The translations under genes and the position numbers were made by a program. A stretch of DNA of 64,000 nucleotides from Profundibacter amoris (lineage in GTDB: Bacteria; Pseudomonadota; Alphaproteobacteria; Rhodobacterales; Rhodobacteraceae): NCBI RefSeq assembly GCF_003544895.1, contig NZ_CP032125.1, positions 1,874,001 to 1,938,000 on the forward strand. The letters run 5' to 3'. Positions 26,221 to 34,498 of the stretch are shown here, piece after piece (position 1 is the first letter of the stretch; every line of letters begins with the position of its first letter). The notes under the pieces were generated by a model that was not told the origin of the DNA, made no database searches, and saw only the letters and a program-made list of their open reading frames with translations.

Positions 26221-26255
26221 GGCCTGCCGCATGTGATCTGCGGCGGGCCTTTTTT
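26221..26255 (+). terminator. Terminator between dctP and dctQ
   Basis: GGCCTGCCGC, ten-base loop region, GCGGCGGGCC then six T. One G-T pair in the stem. A partial terminator here would raise the level of the binding protein over the permeases, as is usual for such operons. Confidence 0.85.
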
Positions 26256-26268
26256 GTCGAGGCATTCC

Positions 26269-26294
26269 GTAGGGCGGGGTGAACCCCGCCCTAC
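26269..26294. repeat. REP-like palindrome
   Basis: GTAGGGCGGGGT-GA-ACCCCGCCCTAC, perfect 12-bp arms. It lies between the dctP terminator and dctQ. The sequence type resembles dispersed GTAGGGCGGG repeats known from many genomes; only one copy is in this window. Confidence 0.6.
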
Positions 26295-26428
26295 AGATAA
26301 CTCCAGCCGTGGCCTGCGCGTATATCATCGCCCGCCCCCGCGACAATAATTTCCACAAAACCGCCCTTGCCCCTGCCCCCCTTTTTCTGCCTATATCATC
26401 GCAACGACAAATCAGGGGGAGGATGCAC

Positions 26429-27073
26429 ATGGCGGGAAGTTCCGCAGTGCTGGAAGACGGCTCGCTTCTCAGCCGTCTGGACAGACAGTTATTCAAACTC
26501 GAAAGCCTGATGGCGCTGATCAGCGGGTTGGCGATTTTCTCGCTGATGGTTCTGGCCGTGGTATCGGTTGGCGGGCGCAATACCATGAACATGCCGCTGC
26601 CCGGCTATGTCGACTGGATCGAACAGGTGATGCCGCTGATTGCCTTTATGGGGGTGGCCTATACCCAGCGCGACGGCGGGCATATACGCATGGATATTCT
26701 GGTCGGTAAACTGCGGGGCCGCGCCCTGTGGGCGGCCGAGTTTATCACCACGCTGGCCATGCTGGTGCTGGTGCTGCTGCTGATCTGGGGGGCCTATTCG
26801 CATTTCCTGCGCTCGTTCGATTTCAATGCGCCTTACTGGAGCCGCGATTCCTCGATCGACATTTCCATCCCCCTGTGGCCTGCCAAACTGCTGGTCCCCG
26901 TGGCCTTTAGCGTGCTGGCGATGCGGCTGATGGTGCAATTGTGGGGCTATGGCCGTGCGATGGTTCTGGGGTTGTCCGAACCTGTGGCCATCCCGCTGGT
27001 GATGAGCGCCGCCCAACAAGCCGCCGAGGAAGCCGAGCATGTTGCAGGCCTTGAAGACGAGGAAGCCGTATAA
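26429..27073 (+). CDS. dctQ: TRAP transporter small permease
   Basis: A 214-residue inner-membrane protein with four hydrophobic segments, as in DctQ. The family motif is visible in GGRNTMNMPLPGYVDWIEQ and VAYTQRDGGHIRMDI. The ATG at 26429 is chosen because GGGGGAGG precedes it by six bases; the ATG at 26423 is too close. The C-terminal 25 residues are acidic and cytoplasmic. Its stop overlaps the dctM start (TAATG). Confidence 0.9.
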   Translation: MAGSSAVLEDGSLLSRLDRQLFKLESLMALISGLAIFSLMVLAVVSVGGRNTMNMPLPGYVDWIEQVMPLIAFMGVAYTQRDGGHIRMDILVGKLRGRALWAAEFITTLAMLVLVLLLIWGAYSHFLRSFDFNAPYWSRDSSIDISIPLWPAKLLVPVAFSVLAMRLMVQLWGYGRAMVLGLSEPVAIPLVMSAAQQAAEEAEHVAGLEDEEAV

Positions 27074-28476
27074 TGGAACCTATTGATATCGGTCTAGTCG
27101 TTTCGGGCGGCATGTTGGTGCTGGTGGTTCTGGGGATGCGGGTGGCCTTTGCTGCCGGTATGGCCGGCCTTGTCGGGCTGGTCTGGATTTTCTGGGCAAA
27201 ATTCGGCTATGAGCCGGACAAATTTATCAAGGCGCTGACGGTTTCGGTGAAAATTGCAGGGCAAGTGCCCCATTCGAAAATCTCGCATCAGGCGCTATCC
27301 TTGATCCCAACCTTTATCCTGATCGGATACCTGGCCTATTACGCCGGCCTGACCAAGGCCCTGTTCGAAGCCGCCAAACGCTGGGTCGGCTGGTTGCCCG
27401 GCGGTATGGCCGTGGCCACGGTGTTCGCAACGGCAGGTTTTGCAGCCGTGTCGGGTGCCTCGGTCGCCACATCCGCCGTGTTCGCCCGCATCGCCATCCC
27501 CGAGATGCTGAAGGTCGGCTATGACAAACGCTTTGCCGCCGGTGTGGTGGCCGCAGGCGGCACGCTGGCGTCACTGATCCCGCCCTCGGCGATCCTTGTG
27601 ATCTATGCGATTATTGTCGAGCAGGACGTGGGTAAACTGCTACTGGCGGGTTTCGTCCCCGGCGCGGTTTCAGCCCTGATCTATGGCGCATTGATTGTCG
27701 GCCTTGCGCTGGTGATCCCCAATTTCGGACCACCCGTAGGCGGTTTCACATGGCGCGAACGCTTTGCCTCGCTGCCACCGGCAGCCCCGATTGCCTTTGT
27801 GGTCTTCATCATCATCTTCTTCATCTACAACCCCTTTGGCGGCGACGCCTGGGGTACCCCGACCGAAGGCGGAGCCCTTGGGGCCTTTGTGGTGTTCCTG
27901 ATGGCGGTCTACAAGGGGATGCGCTGGAGCCAGCTGAAGGATTCCCTGCTGGAAAGCGCCAAGCTGGCGGTGATGATTTTCACCATTATCTGGGGCGTGC
28001 TGATCTATGTGCGCTTCCTTGGATTTGCCGACCTGCCCCATGCTTTTGCCGAATGGATCGCGGGGCTGCACCAGCCGCCCATGCTGACGCTGGTGTTCAT
28101 CCTGTTGGCCTATGCGGTGCTGGGCATGTTCATGGACGCGATCGGCATGCTGCTGCTGACCCTGCCGGTGGTCTACCCTGCCGTGATGGCCCTGAATGGC
28201 GGCGAGATGGTCTCGGCCGCCGACAGCGCCTTTGGCATGTCTGGGCCGATGTGTGCCATCTGGTTCGGTATTCTGGTGGTGAAAATGGCCGAATTCTGCC
28301 TGATCACCCCGCCAATCGGGTTGAACTGTTTCGTGGTCGCCGGTGTGCGCGATGACCTGACCGTGCAGGACGTGTTTGTCGGCGTGACACCGTTTTTCAT
28401 TGCCGATGCAATCACGATTGCCACGCTGGTGGCGTTTCCATCGATTGTATTGTGGTTGCCCAGTCTGGCATCCTGA
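27073..28476 (+). CDS. dctM: TRAP transporter large permease
   Basis: A 467-residue membrane protein with roughly 12 helices, forming the sodium-driven transport channel with DctQ. Typical stretches: FAAGMAGLVGLVW, the GASVATSAVFARIAIPEM region, VAAGGTLASLIPPS and MFMDAIGMLLLTLPV. Start coupled to dctQ by TAATG. Followed by a clear terminator, so dctPQM is a closed unit. Confidence 0.94.
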   Translation: MEPIDIGLVVSGGMLVLVVLGMRVAFAAGMAGLVGLVWIFWAKFGYEPDKFIKALTVSVKIAGQVPHSKISHQALSLIPTFILIGYLAYYAGLTKALFEAAKRWVGWLPGGMAVATVFATAGFAAVSGASVATSAVFARIAIPEMLKVGYDKRFAAGVVAAGGTLASLIPPSAILVIYAIIVEQDVGKLLLAGFVPGAVSALIYGALIVGLALVIPNFGPPVGGFTWRERFASLPPAAPIAFVVFIIIFFIYNPFGGDAWGTPTEGGALGAFVVFLMAVYKGMRWSQLKDSLLESAKLAVMIFTIIWGVLIYVRFLGFADLPHAFAEWIAGLHQPPMLTLVFILLAYAVLGMFMDAIGMLLLTLPVVYPAVMALNGGEMVSAADSAFGMSGPMCAIWFGILVVKMAEFCLITPPIGLNCFVVAGVRDDLTVQDVFVGVTPFFIADAITIATLVAFPSIVLWLPSLAS

Positions 28477-28494
28477 TCCGGAATAAACCCTGCT

Positions 28495-28522
28495 AAAGGC
28501 CCTGCAAATGCGGGGCCTTTTT
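28495..28522 (+). terminator. Terminator after dctM
   Basis: AAAGGCCCTGC, AAAT loop, GCGGGGCCTTTTT; 11-bp stem with one G-T pair and a T tract. Confidence 0.9.
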
Positions 28523-28662
28523 CATTTTCTGCGGCAAATTTGAAAAATTCCGCAAACCGTAAGCCTATCTTAACCCCCCGAACGCTAAATCATTCCATCG
28601 AATGACAAAGAGGGGGATTCCCTGGTGTTGATGATGAATACCAAAGGAACAGGATACGGCCG

Positions 28663-28941
28663 ATGACAACGGTAATTACGTTACAGGAACGGCTTGATTT
28701 TGGCGCGGTCACCCCGCTGAAAACCACCATTCTGGGCCATGCGGGTCAGGATCTGGAAATTGACGCAAGCCAAGTTTCCCATATGGGCACCCTGTGCTTG
28801 CAAGTGCTGATCGCTGCCGCCAATGACTGGAAACAGGTGGGTAAAACCTTCCAGATCATTTCGCCCAGCGAAACGTGTAAAACCCAACTCGCCCTGCACG
28901 GATTTTCCCCCGATACATTAACCGGAGTATCCCCGACATGA
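28663..28941 (+). CDS. STAS domain protein of chemotaxis cluster
   Basis: A 92-residue single STAS domain (anti-sigma-factor-antagonist/MlaB-like fold). It shows LEIDASQVSHMGTLCLQVLIAA, where serine/threonine switch positions usually lie; here the position after H-M-G is threonine. It opens the chemotaxis operon and overlaps cheY by ATGA. STAS proteins of this type occur at the front of some alphaproteobacterial che operons; the role there is unclear. Confidence 0.82.
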   Translation: MTTVITLQERLDFGAVTPLKTTILGHAGQDLEIDASQVSHMGTLCLQVLIAAANDWKQVGKTFQIISPSETCKTQLALHGFSPDTLTGVSPT

Positions 28942-29309
28942 GCCTGCAAATCCTTGCTGTCGATGACAGCCGCACAATCCGCGATATGCTGAACCTGACC
29001 CTGAACCAGGCGGGATTCACCCCGCATCTGGCCGATGATGGCGTGCACGGGATCGAGGTGCTGGAAGAAATGTCACCACCACCGGACGCGATTATCACCG
29101 ATATCAATATGCCCCGCATGGACGGTTTCGGTTTTATCGAAGCGGTGCGCAAAATCGAAAAATTCCGCGCAGTTCCGATCCTTGTGCTGACCACAGAAAG
29201 CGCGGCGGAACTAAAACAGCGGGCGCGCAATGCCGGCGCAACGGGCTGGATCGTTAAACCGTTCGAGCCGAAAAAACTGGTCCGCGCCTTGCAAATGGTA
29301 ACAGGATAG
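28938..29309 (+). CDS. cheY: Chemotaxis response regulator CheY (copy 1)
   Basis: A 123-residue single receiver domain. Acidic pair in AVDDSRT, phosphorylated Asp in ITDINMPRMDG, the conserved Thr in VLTTES and Lys in IVKPFEP are all present. CheA phosphorylates it; CheY-P binds the flagellar switch or acts as a phosphate sink. It overlaps the STAS gene and sits just before cheA. Confidence 0.94.
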   Translation: MSLQILAVDDSRTIRDMLNLTLNQAGFTPHLADDGVHGIEVLEEMSPPPDAIITDINMPRMDGFGFIEAVRKIEKFRAVPILVLTTESAAELKQRARNAGATGWIVKPFEPKKLVRALQMVTG

Positions 29310-29318
29310 GATCCCGCC

Positions 29319-31583
29319 ATGATGGATGAAGATGACCCAATGGCCGAAATTCGGGCATCGTTTTTTGTCGAATGCGAAGAACTGCTCGAAGCCTTGCAGG
29401 ATGGCCTGCAAATCATGGACGATGGCGAAGCGGATGACGAAACCATCAATGTCGTATTTCGCGCTGTGCACTCGATCAAAGGCGGCGCCGGGGCCTTCGG
29501 GCTGGAAGACCTGGTGCGCTTTGCCCATCAGTTTGAATCGGTACTGGATGGCGTGCGTTCCGGCACAATCGAGGCGGATCGCAACGCGATTTCCGTCTTT
29601 TTCCAGTCCGGTGACATACTGGGTGATCTGGTTCGCGCCGCCCGCGATGACGATATCGCGGATGAAAGCCGAATTCAGGGGGTAATGAGCAGCCTGACAT
29701 CCATGCTGGGGGCAGATGCACAGGAATACGAGGCCGAAGAAGACGTCAGTGACTTTCAGCCAATGGGTCTTTCACTGGATCTGGGGTTGGATATAGCGAG
29801 CAATGATGCCCCTGCCCTGCCCGATTTACCTGATCCGGGCGCCCCACCGGCGCCCGCGTCCACAGTCGTCTTTGAAGATGGCTATACCATCCATTTCCTA
29901 CCCGACAGCTCGCTCTATGCGTCTGGCAACGAACCGCTGCATCTATTACGCTTGCTGCGCGAAATGGGCAATCTTGATGTCAATTGCGATACCTCTGCTC
30001 TCCCGTCCCTTTCGGAACTGGATGAAGAAAAATCATACCTGTCCTGGACAATCCACCTTACCACAGACGAAGATGAAGACGCCGTGCGCGACGTGTTCGA
30101 TTTTGTTGCAGACCTTTGCACATTGACCATAACCGGCCCGGGAAAACCTGGCCCCGAGCTGCCACCAAACGATGCCCCCTCCTCACCATCTACGATAAAT
30201 GATGGTGTCCCACCAGATGCTTCGTCCAAGCCCCCCCAGAATTCAGACCCGGCCTCCGAAGCCACGGTTGCACAAAAGTCAGGCGGCGTACCGGATGCCA
30301 AAACGGCACCCTCCCCTGTCACGCCCGCTGCCCCCTCTAAAAAACCGGCACCATCCGCTTCCAAATCGAATAAACCCCGCCCCACTGTGCGCGTTGATCT
30401 TGAACGGATCGACCGGTTGGTAAACCTTGTTGGTGAATTGGTCATCAATCAGGCAATGATTTCACAAAGCGTGACAGAGGCAGGCCTGCAGACCAATTCG
30501 GCCGTATCCGAAGGTCTGGATGAATTTATGCAACTAACCCGCGATATTCAGGACAGCGTGATGATGATCCGCGCCCAACCGGTGAAATCCCTGTTCCAGC
30601 GGATGAGCCGGATTGTACGCGAAGCATCCTCGATGGTCGGCAAATCCGTGCGACTGAAAACCGAGGGCGACGCCACAGAAATTGACAAAACCGTTATCGA
30701 ACGTCTGGCAGATCCGTTAACCCATATGATCCGGAATGCGGTTGATCACGGGATTGAATCACCACAAGACCGCCTGGCTGCAGGGAAACCGGAAGAAGGC
30801 ATTGTAACTCTTTCGGCCGGCCATCGCTCCGGTCGCGTGATTGTTGAAGTCGTAGATGACGGCGCCGGAATCAATCGTGAACGCGTTCTGCAAATCGCCA
30901 TCGAAAAAGGGCTGGTTGCGGAAAATGCAGAACTCACAGATAGCGAAATCGATAATCTGTTGTTTATGCCAGGGTTTTCCACCGCAAGTGAAGTTTCGGA
31001 TTTATCCGGGCGTGGTGTCGGAATGGATGTTGTCAAAAGTGCGATCTTGTCACTTGGCGGACGTGTTACCATCCAATCCAATCCGGGCTCGGGTACTATT
31101 TTCACAATCAGCCTGCCTCTGACCCTTGCAGTGCTGGACGGGATGGTCATCAATGTAGCGAACCAAACTCTCGTTGTGCCATTAAGCACAATCACCGAAA
31201 CCCTGACTTTGATGGGGCCGGATATTCGTGCATTGGGTCCCCAGACCAATGTCATCAAAGTGCGTGACAGTTTTGTCCCTCTGCTTGACCTGGGTTTCGA
31301 ACTCGGTTTCAGGGCTCCACTAGATAGTTACGTCGGATCGATCGCTCTGCTGATTGCCCAGGAGGACGGGGATCATGCAGCCTTAATTGTTGATTCAATC
31401 CAGGATCAGCGGCAGGTCGTGATCAAAGGTCTTCAAGATACATTTGGTCAAGTGCCCGGTGTCGCGGCGGCAACAATCCTGGGGGACGGGAAAATCGCCT
31501 TGATCCTGGATCCCGTTGACGTTGTTGCCAATGCCGATGGGCGAACACAGCCCGTACAATCCAACCTTCAACTCGCTGGATAG
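29319..31583 (+). CDS. cheA: Chemotaxis histidine kinase CheA
   Basis: A 754-residue class-II kinase. P1 Hpt domain (1-130) has the phosphorylated His51 in RAVHSIKGGAGAF. A second compact domain (about 184-275, with GNEPLHLLRLLREMGNLD) sits where CheY/CheB-binding P2 lies in E. coli but looks different. A disordered Pro/Ser-rich linker (276-355) follows, then P3 dimerisation (about 356-420), P4 ATPase (NAVDHGIE at 473-480, DDGAGI, GRGVGMD at 564-570) and P5 CheW-like (600-745). Confidence 0.95.
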   Translation: MMDEDDPMAEIRASFFVECEELLEALQDGLQIMDDGEADDETINVVFRAVHSIKGGAGAFGLEDLVRFAHQFESVLDGVRSGTIEADRNAISVFFQSGDILGDLVRAARDDDIADESRIQGVMSSLTSMLGADAQEYEAEEDVSDFQPMGLSLDLGLDIASNDAPALPDLPDPGAPPAPASTVVFEDGYTIHFLPDSSLYASGNEPLHLLRLLREMGNLDVNCDTSALPSLSELDEEKSYLSWTIHLTTDEDEDAVRDVFDFVADLCTLTITGPGKPGPELPPNDAPSSPSTINDGVPPDASSKPPQNSDPASEATVAQKSGGVPDAKTAPSPVTPAAPSKKPAPSASKSNKPRPTVRVDLERIDRLVNLVGELVINQAMISQSVTEAGLQTNSAVSEGLDEFMQLTRDIQDSVMMIRAQPVKSLFQRMSRIVREASSMVGKSVRLKTEGDATEIDKTVIERLADPLTHMIRNAVDHGIESPQDRLAAGKPEEGIVTLSAGHRSGRVIVEVVDDGAGINRERVLQIAIEKGLVAENAELTDSEIDNLLFMPGFSTASEVSDLSGRGVGMDVVKSAILSLGGRVTIQSNPGSGTIFTISLPLTLAVLDGMVINVANQTLVVPLSTITETLTLMGPDIRALGPQTNVIKVRDSFVPLLDLGFELGFRAPLDSYVGSIALLIAQEDGDHAALIVDSIQDQRQVVIKGLQDTFGQVPGVAAATILGDGKIALILDPVDVVANADGRTQPVQSNLQLAG

Positions 31584-31587
31584 ACAT

Positions 31588-32055
31588 ATGTCAGAGACAC
31601 AAAATCAAATTGACGCAACAGAAATTGAACTCCTCACCTTTCAGGTTGGCGGACAAGAATACGCAATCGACATCATGTCGGTACGTGAAATTCGGGGATG
31701 GAGCAAAGCCACTCCCCTACCGCACGCCCCCAATTTTGTCCGCGGGGTTATTAATTTACGTGGTACGGTTTTAACAATCGTTGATCTGGCTGATCGCTTG
31801 GGAATGGGGCGCACAGACACAAAAGAGCGCAATGTGATTATTGTCGTTCATACCGGGATCGAGACCGTTGGCCTACTTGTCGATGCTGTATCCGATATTC
31901 TTGCGGTCAACAAATCAGAACTCCAGTCCCCGCCCGAAATGGCCGCCGACAATGAACAGGCATTTGTAAGCGCCCTTATGATTGCTGGCGAACGTATGGT
32001 GCGCATTCTTGCTCTTTCTGCGGCTTTACCATCCGAGAATACAGAGGCCGCGTAA
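31588..32055 (+). CDS. cheW: Chemotaxis coupling protein CheW
   Basis: A 155-residue CheW that links receptors to CheA. Family stretches: FQVGGQEYAIDIMSVREI, PNFVRGVINLRGTVLTIVDL and VGLLVDAVSDIL. The ATG at 31588 starts five bases after the cheA stop; the frame is open upstream inside cheA. From about here the sequence becomes markedly richer in A+T. Confidence 0.95.
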   Translation: MSETQNQIDATEIELLTFQVGGQEYAIDIMSVREIRGWSKATPLPHAPNFVRGVINLRGTVLTIVDLADRLGMGRTDTKERNVIIVVHTGIETVGLLVDAVSDILAVNKSELQSPPEMAADNEQAFVSALMIAGERMVRILALSAALPSENTEAA

Positions 32056-32057
32056 CA

Positions 32058-32906
32058 ATGCACCAGCCACAACAACATTCACCCGATATGAGCGAGGCCG
32101 ATTTTCAGGTGATTGCCGATATTGCCCACCAGGAGGCTGGCCTGGTCTTCACACCTGAAAAAGCCTCATTGGTGCGTTCACGTATCAACCGCCGGCTAAG
32201 AAAGTTGGGGATCAAGCGGTTTTCAGATTACATTGCATATATCACATCCCCAAAAGGGGAAGGTGAGCGAAAATCGATGATCTATTCGCTAACCACAAAT
32301 ATTTCCAGTTTTTTCCGTGAATCCCATCATTTTGATCTATTTGCCAATAAAGTCTTTCCGCAATTGTTATCCAATGCGCGAAATGGCGGTCGAGTCAGGA
32401 TCTGGTCTGCCGGCTGTTCTAGCGGACAGGAGCCGTATTCAATAGCTATGACCATGCATTCAATTGCCCCCGATATTACAAAACTGGATATCAAGGTTTT
32501 AGCAACAGACATTGATGCAGATGTCCTGGAAGTTGCAAAAACAGGTTTTTATCATTCGTCTGAGATCGAGAATATCATTGAGAATTACCGGACCGAATAC
32601 TTTAGCCCGTCAACAAGTGGCACCCAAAACGGGTATCTGATTGATAATAGAATTCGTAGTCTGATTACATTTCGCGAATTAAACCTTTTGCATGATTGGC
32701 CAATGAACGGTTTATTTGATGCTATATTTTGCCGAAATGTAGTCATCTACTTTGATGAAGCCACACAATTGAGATTATGGCCAAGGTTCGAGAAAGCCAC
32801 CGCCCCAAAGGGATGGTTGTTTGTTGGCCATTCCGAAAGGCTATCTGAAAAACTGGATACCAGCTTTCAAAATGTTGGGCCGACAACTTACCGACTTCCA
32901 AATTAG
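32058..32906 (+). CDS. cheR: Chemoreceptor methyltransferase CheR
   Basis: A 282-residue SAM-dependent enzyme that methylates receptor glutamates. N-terminal helical domain with RSRINRRLRKLG, then LTTNISSFFRE (78-88), the SAM-binding IWSAGCSSGQEPYS (115-128), VLATDID and FCRNVVIYFD. Close to E. coli CheR in length. It is AT-rich: bases 32281-32340 hold 20 G+C of 60 by hand count. Adaptation would normally need CheB, which is absent here. Confidence 0.95.
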   Translation: MHQPQQHSPDMSEADFQVIADIAHQEAGLVFTPEKASLVRSRINRRLRKLGIKRFSDYIAYITSPKGEGERKSMIYSLTTNISSFFRESHHFDLFANKVFPQLLSNARNGGRVRIWSAGCSSGQEPYSIAMTMHSIAPDITKLDIKVLATDIDADVLEVAKTGFYHSSEIENIIENYRTEYFSPSTSGTQNGYLIDNRIRSLITFRELNLLHDWPMNGLFDAIFCRNVVIYFDEATQLRLWPRFEKATAPKGWLFVGHSERLSEKLDTSFQNVGPTTYRLPN

Positions 32907-32937
32907 TCAAACGCCATAATGAAAATTGGAATATAAT

Positions 32938-33324
32938 ATGTCACTACGAGATCAGCTTCGAATAATGGTTGTGGATGATATGTCTACAAGTCGCGGATTA
33001 ATAACCCAGGCGCTCGATTCATTCGGGATACGGCATGTAGCAACTGCAGCAGATGGGCCGGCGGCTCTCAATGCACTATTCCAATCCCCGGTTCATCTGG
33101 TGATTTCAGATTATAATATGCCGGGTATGGATGGATTGCACTTACTTCACCAACTGCGCCAAAACCCAACAACTAAAGCCGCCGGATTTATCCTAATTAC
33201 AGGTCGGGCTGATCGGGAAATCATTGATAAGGGTCGCAGTTTGGGAATGAATAACTTCTTGAAAAAACCGTTCACACCAGCCGAGCTGAGGGCATGTATT
33301 GAAGCCGTTATTGGTCGTTTCTAG
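32938..33324 (+). CDS. Chemotaxis response regulator CheY (copy 2)
   Basis: A 128-residue receiver domain: acidic pair in VVDDMST, phospho-acceptor Asp in ISDYNMPGMDG, Thr in LITGRAD and Lys in LKKPFTP. It differs clearly from copy 1, so the two probably have separate jobs (switch binding versus phosphate sink). The ATG at 32938 is preferred over an upstream TTG in frame. Directly followed, three bases on, by the unassigned 131-residue gene. Confidence 0.93.
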   Translation: MSLRDQLRIMVVDDMSTSRGLITQALDSFGIRHVATAADGPAALNALFQSPVHLVISDYNMPGMDGLHLLHQLRQNPTTKAAGFILITGRADREIIDKGRSLGMNNFLKKPFTPAELRACIEAVIGRF

Positions 33325-33327
33325 ATA

Positions 33328-33723
33328 TTGGGAAAGCCGTTGTCACACATTGAACATGAAAAGAGCAGTATTCCATTGGGTTCATTACATTTGCATATGG
33401 CAACTGTTTTCGAAGAACTCGCCGGTATTTGCAAAGAAGCTGAAGACGCTGTTGGAGAAATCTTGAATCACCCCGACAAAACGACGGATCAATCACTTAT
33501 GGCGCTCCAAGGACTTGACCGGTTACGGCAAAGCCTGGAGGACATGTCGCGGTTAACAAACCTTCTGTCTGAACAAAACAACAGACAAGCAAATGTAAAT
33601 GTCCCAATTGCCCCTATTCGGAACCAACTTGTATTGACTGGTTTGTTTAGTCGTCTGGTCTCTCAATCAGAGCCGACTCTAATATCTCCGACACCCGATT
33701 ATGATGAATTGTGGAAGTTGTAA
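33328..33723 (+). CDS. Unassigned chemotaxis-cluster protein, possible small CheZ-like CheY-P phosphatase
   Basis: Up to 131 residues, mostly helical. Numbered from the TTG at 33328, residues 56-80 form a helix with D64-R-L-R-Q68, a D-x-x-x-Q motif like the catalytic D143/Q147 pair of E. coli CheZ. After a flexible linker the chain ends in DYDELWKL, an acidic/aromatic tail comparable in place to the CheY-binding tail of CheZ. Start is uncertain: TTG 33328, TTG 33340 (after GGGAAAG) or ATG 33397. It follows the second cheY. The function is a hypothesis from motif, tail and position. Confidence 0.55.
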   Translation: MGKPLSHIEHEKSSIPLGSLHLHMATVFEELAGICKEAEDAVGEILNHPDKTTDQSLMALQGLDRLRQSLEDMSRLTNLLSEQNNRQANVNVPIAPIRNQLVLTGLFSRLVSQSEPTLISPTPDYDELWKL

Positions 33724-33926
33724 CTTCTTGGGTAATTCTGACGCTCAAGCTACAATAAAAAAACCAAAAACCCTATGAGAAATTGAGGGATAATACCAAT
33801 ACGGTTTTACCTTCACTTACACCCCAGGTGCCAAGTCGGCTGACACGAAGTAAGTGTATATAAAGACTTACACCATACCAGTTTCAGGATAGCCTTAATA
33901 ATAGCCAGAAATTGTAATGTAGATTT

Positions 33927-34472
33927 TCAGAATAATTCTATTTCTGAAACGATATCTTTTTGCGAATCTGGGATTTCTTTTTCTGGAATATCTCGACGTC
34001 CTAACAGCTTTTGCCTTGCCCTACCTGAAAAAGGCCAAAACTGGATCCGTCTTGCTTGTTCTCCTCCAAGGCTTTGCCCTTCGCATGGTATTCCTTCGGT
34101 TTTCAAAAAAGAAAGTACAAACTCACCGTTGCGCAATCCTACGTCGGAAAAATGGGAAATCATTTTCGCACCACCGAAAAGTTTTGCATGAAGTCGTGAT
34201 TTTTCTCCGCCGATTTTAAGAATTGCGTTAATCAGCAATTCCATTTCATTGACGCTTTTACCCCTAACACTTTCCTCTTCCCAGACACGGCCCGGGAGCA
34301 GAATGTGGTTCATACCCCCAACACAGGCAACAGGATCCCACATACATGCCGAAACACAAGAACCAAGGATTGTTGTTATCATTTCCCCATTCGTGGCAGA
34401 TGTTGCATATTCCCCTTGGGTAATATGTTGCGCCTTAATGACAGTCACTCTTCTCTCCACTTTGTCCAACAC
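33927..34472 (-). CDS. cheD: Chemoreceptor glutamine deamidase CheD
   Basis: A 181-residue deamidase that converts receptor glutamines to glutamates and, in some species, binds CheC. The catalytic Cys39 lies in LGSCVSAC and His56 in GGMNHILLP; the AKLFGGAKM stretch is also typical. It is the second gene after the MCP on the minus strand (26-base gap), so they are co-expressed. No cheC or cheB is near. The 203-base gap to the convergent plus-strand operon is AT-rich and holds no gene. Confidence 0.94.
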   Translation of the reverse strand: MLDKVERRVTVIKAQHITQGEYATSATNGEMITTILGSCVSACMWDPVACVGGMNHILLPGRVWEEESVRGKSVNEMELLINAILKIGGEKSRLHAKLFGGAKMISHFSDVGLRNGEFVLSFLKTEGIPCEGQSLGGEQARRIQFWPFSGRARQKLLGRRDIPEKEIPDSQKDIVSEIELF

Positions 34473-34498
34473 TCTTTACAATATTCATTGCCAGTTGT

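Noticed and set aside
28540-28571. TTGAAA ... TATCTT as the chemotaxis operon promoter
   Set aside because: Spacer of 20 bases and poor -10 match; not strong enough to list.
33724-33926. ACTTACACC repeats in the gap before cheD as a CRISPR or operator array
   Set aside because: Only two or three short imperfect copies with uneven spacing; too little to support.
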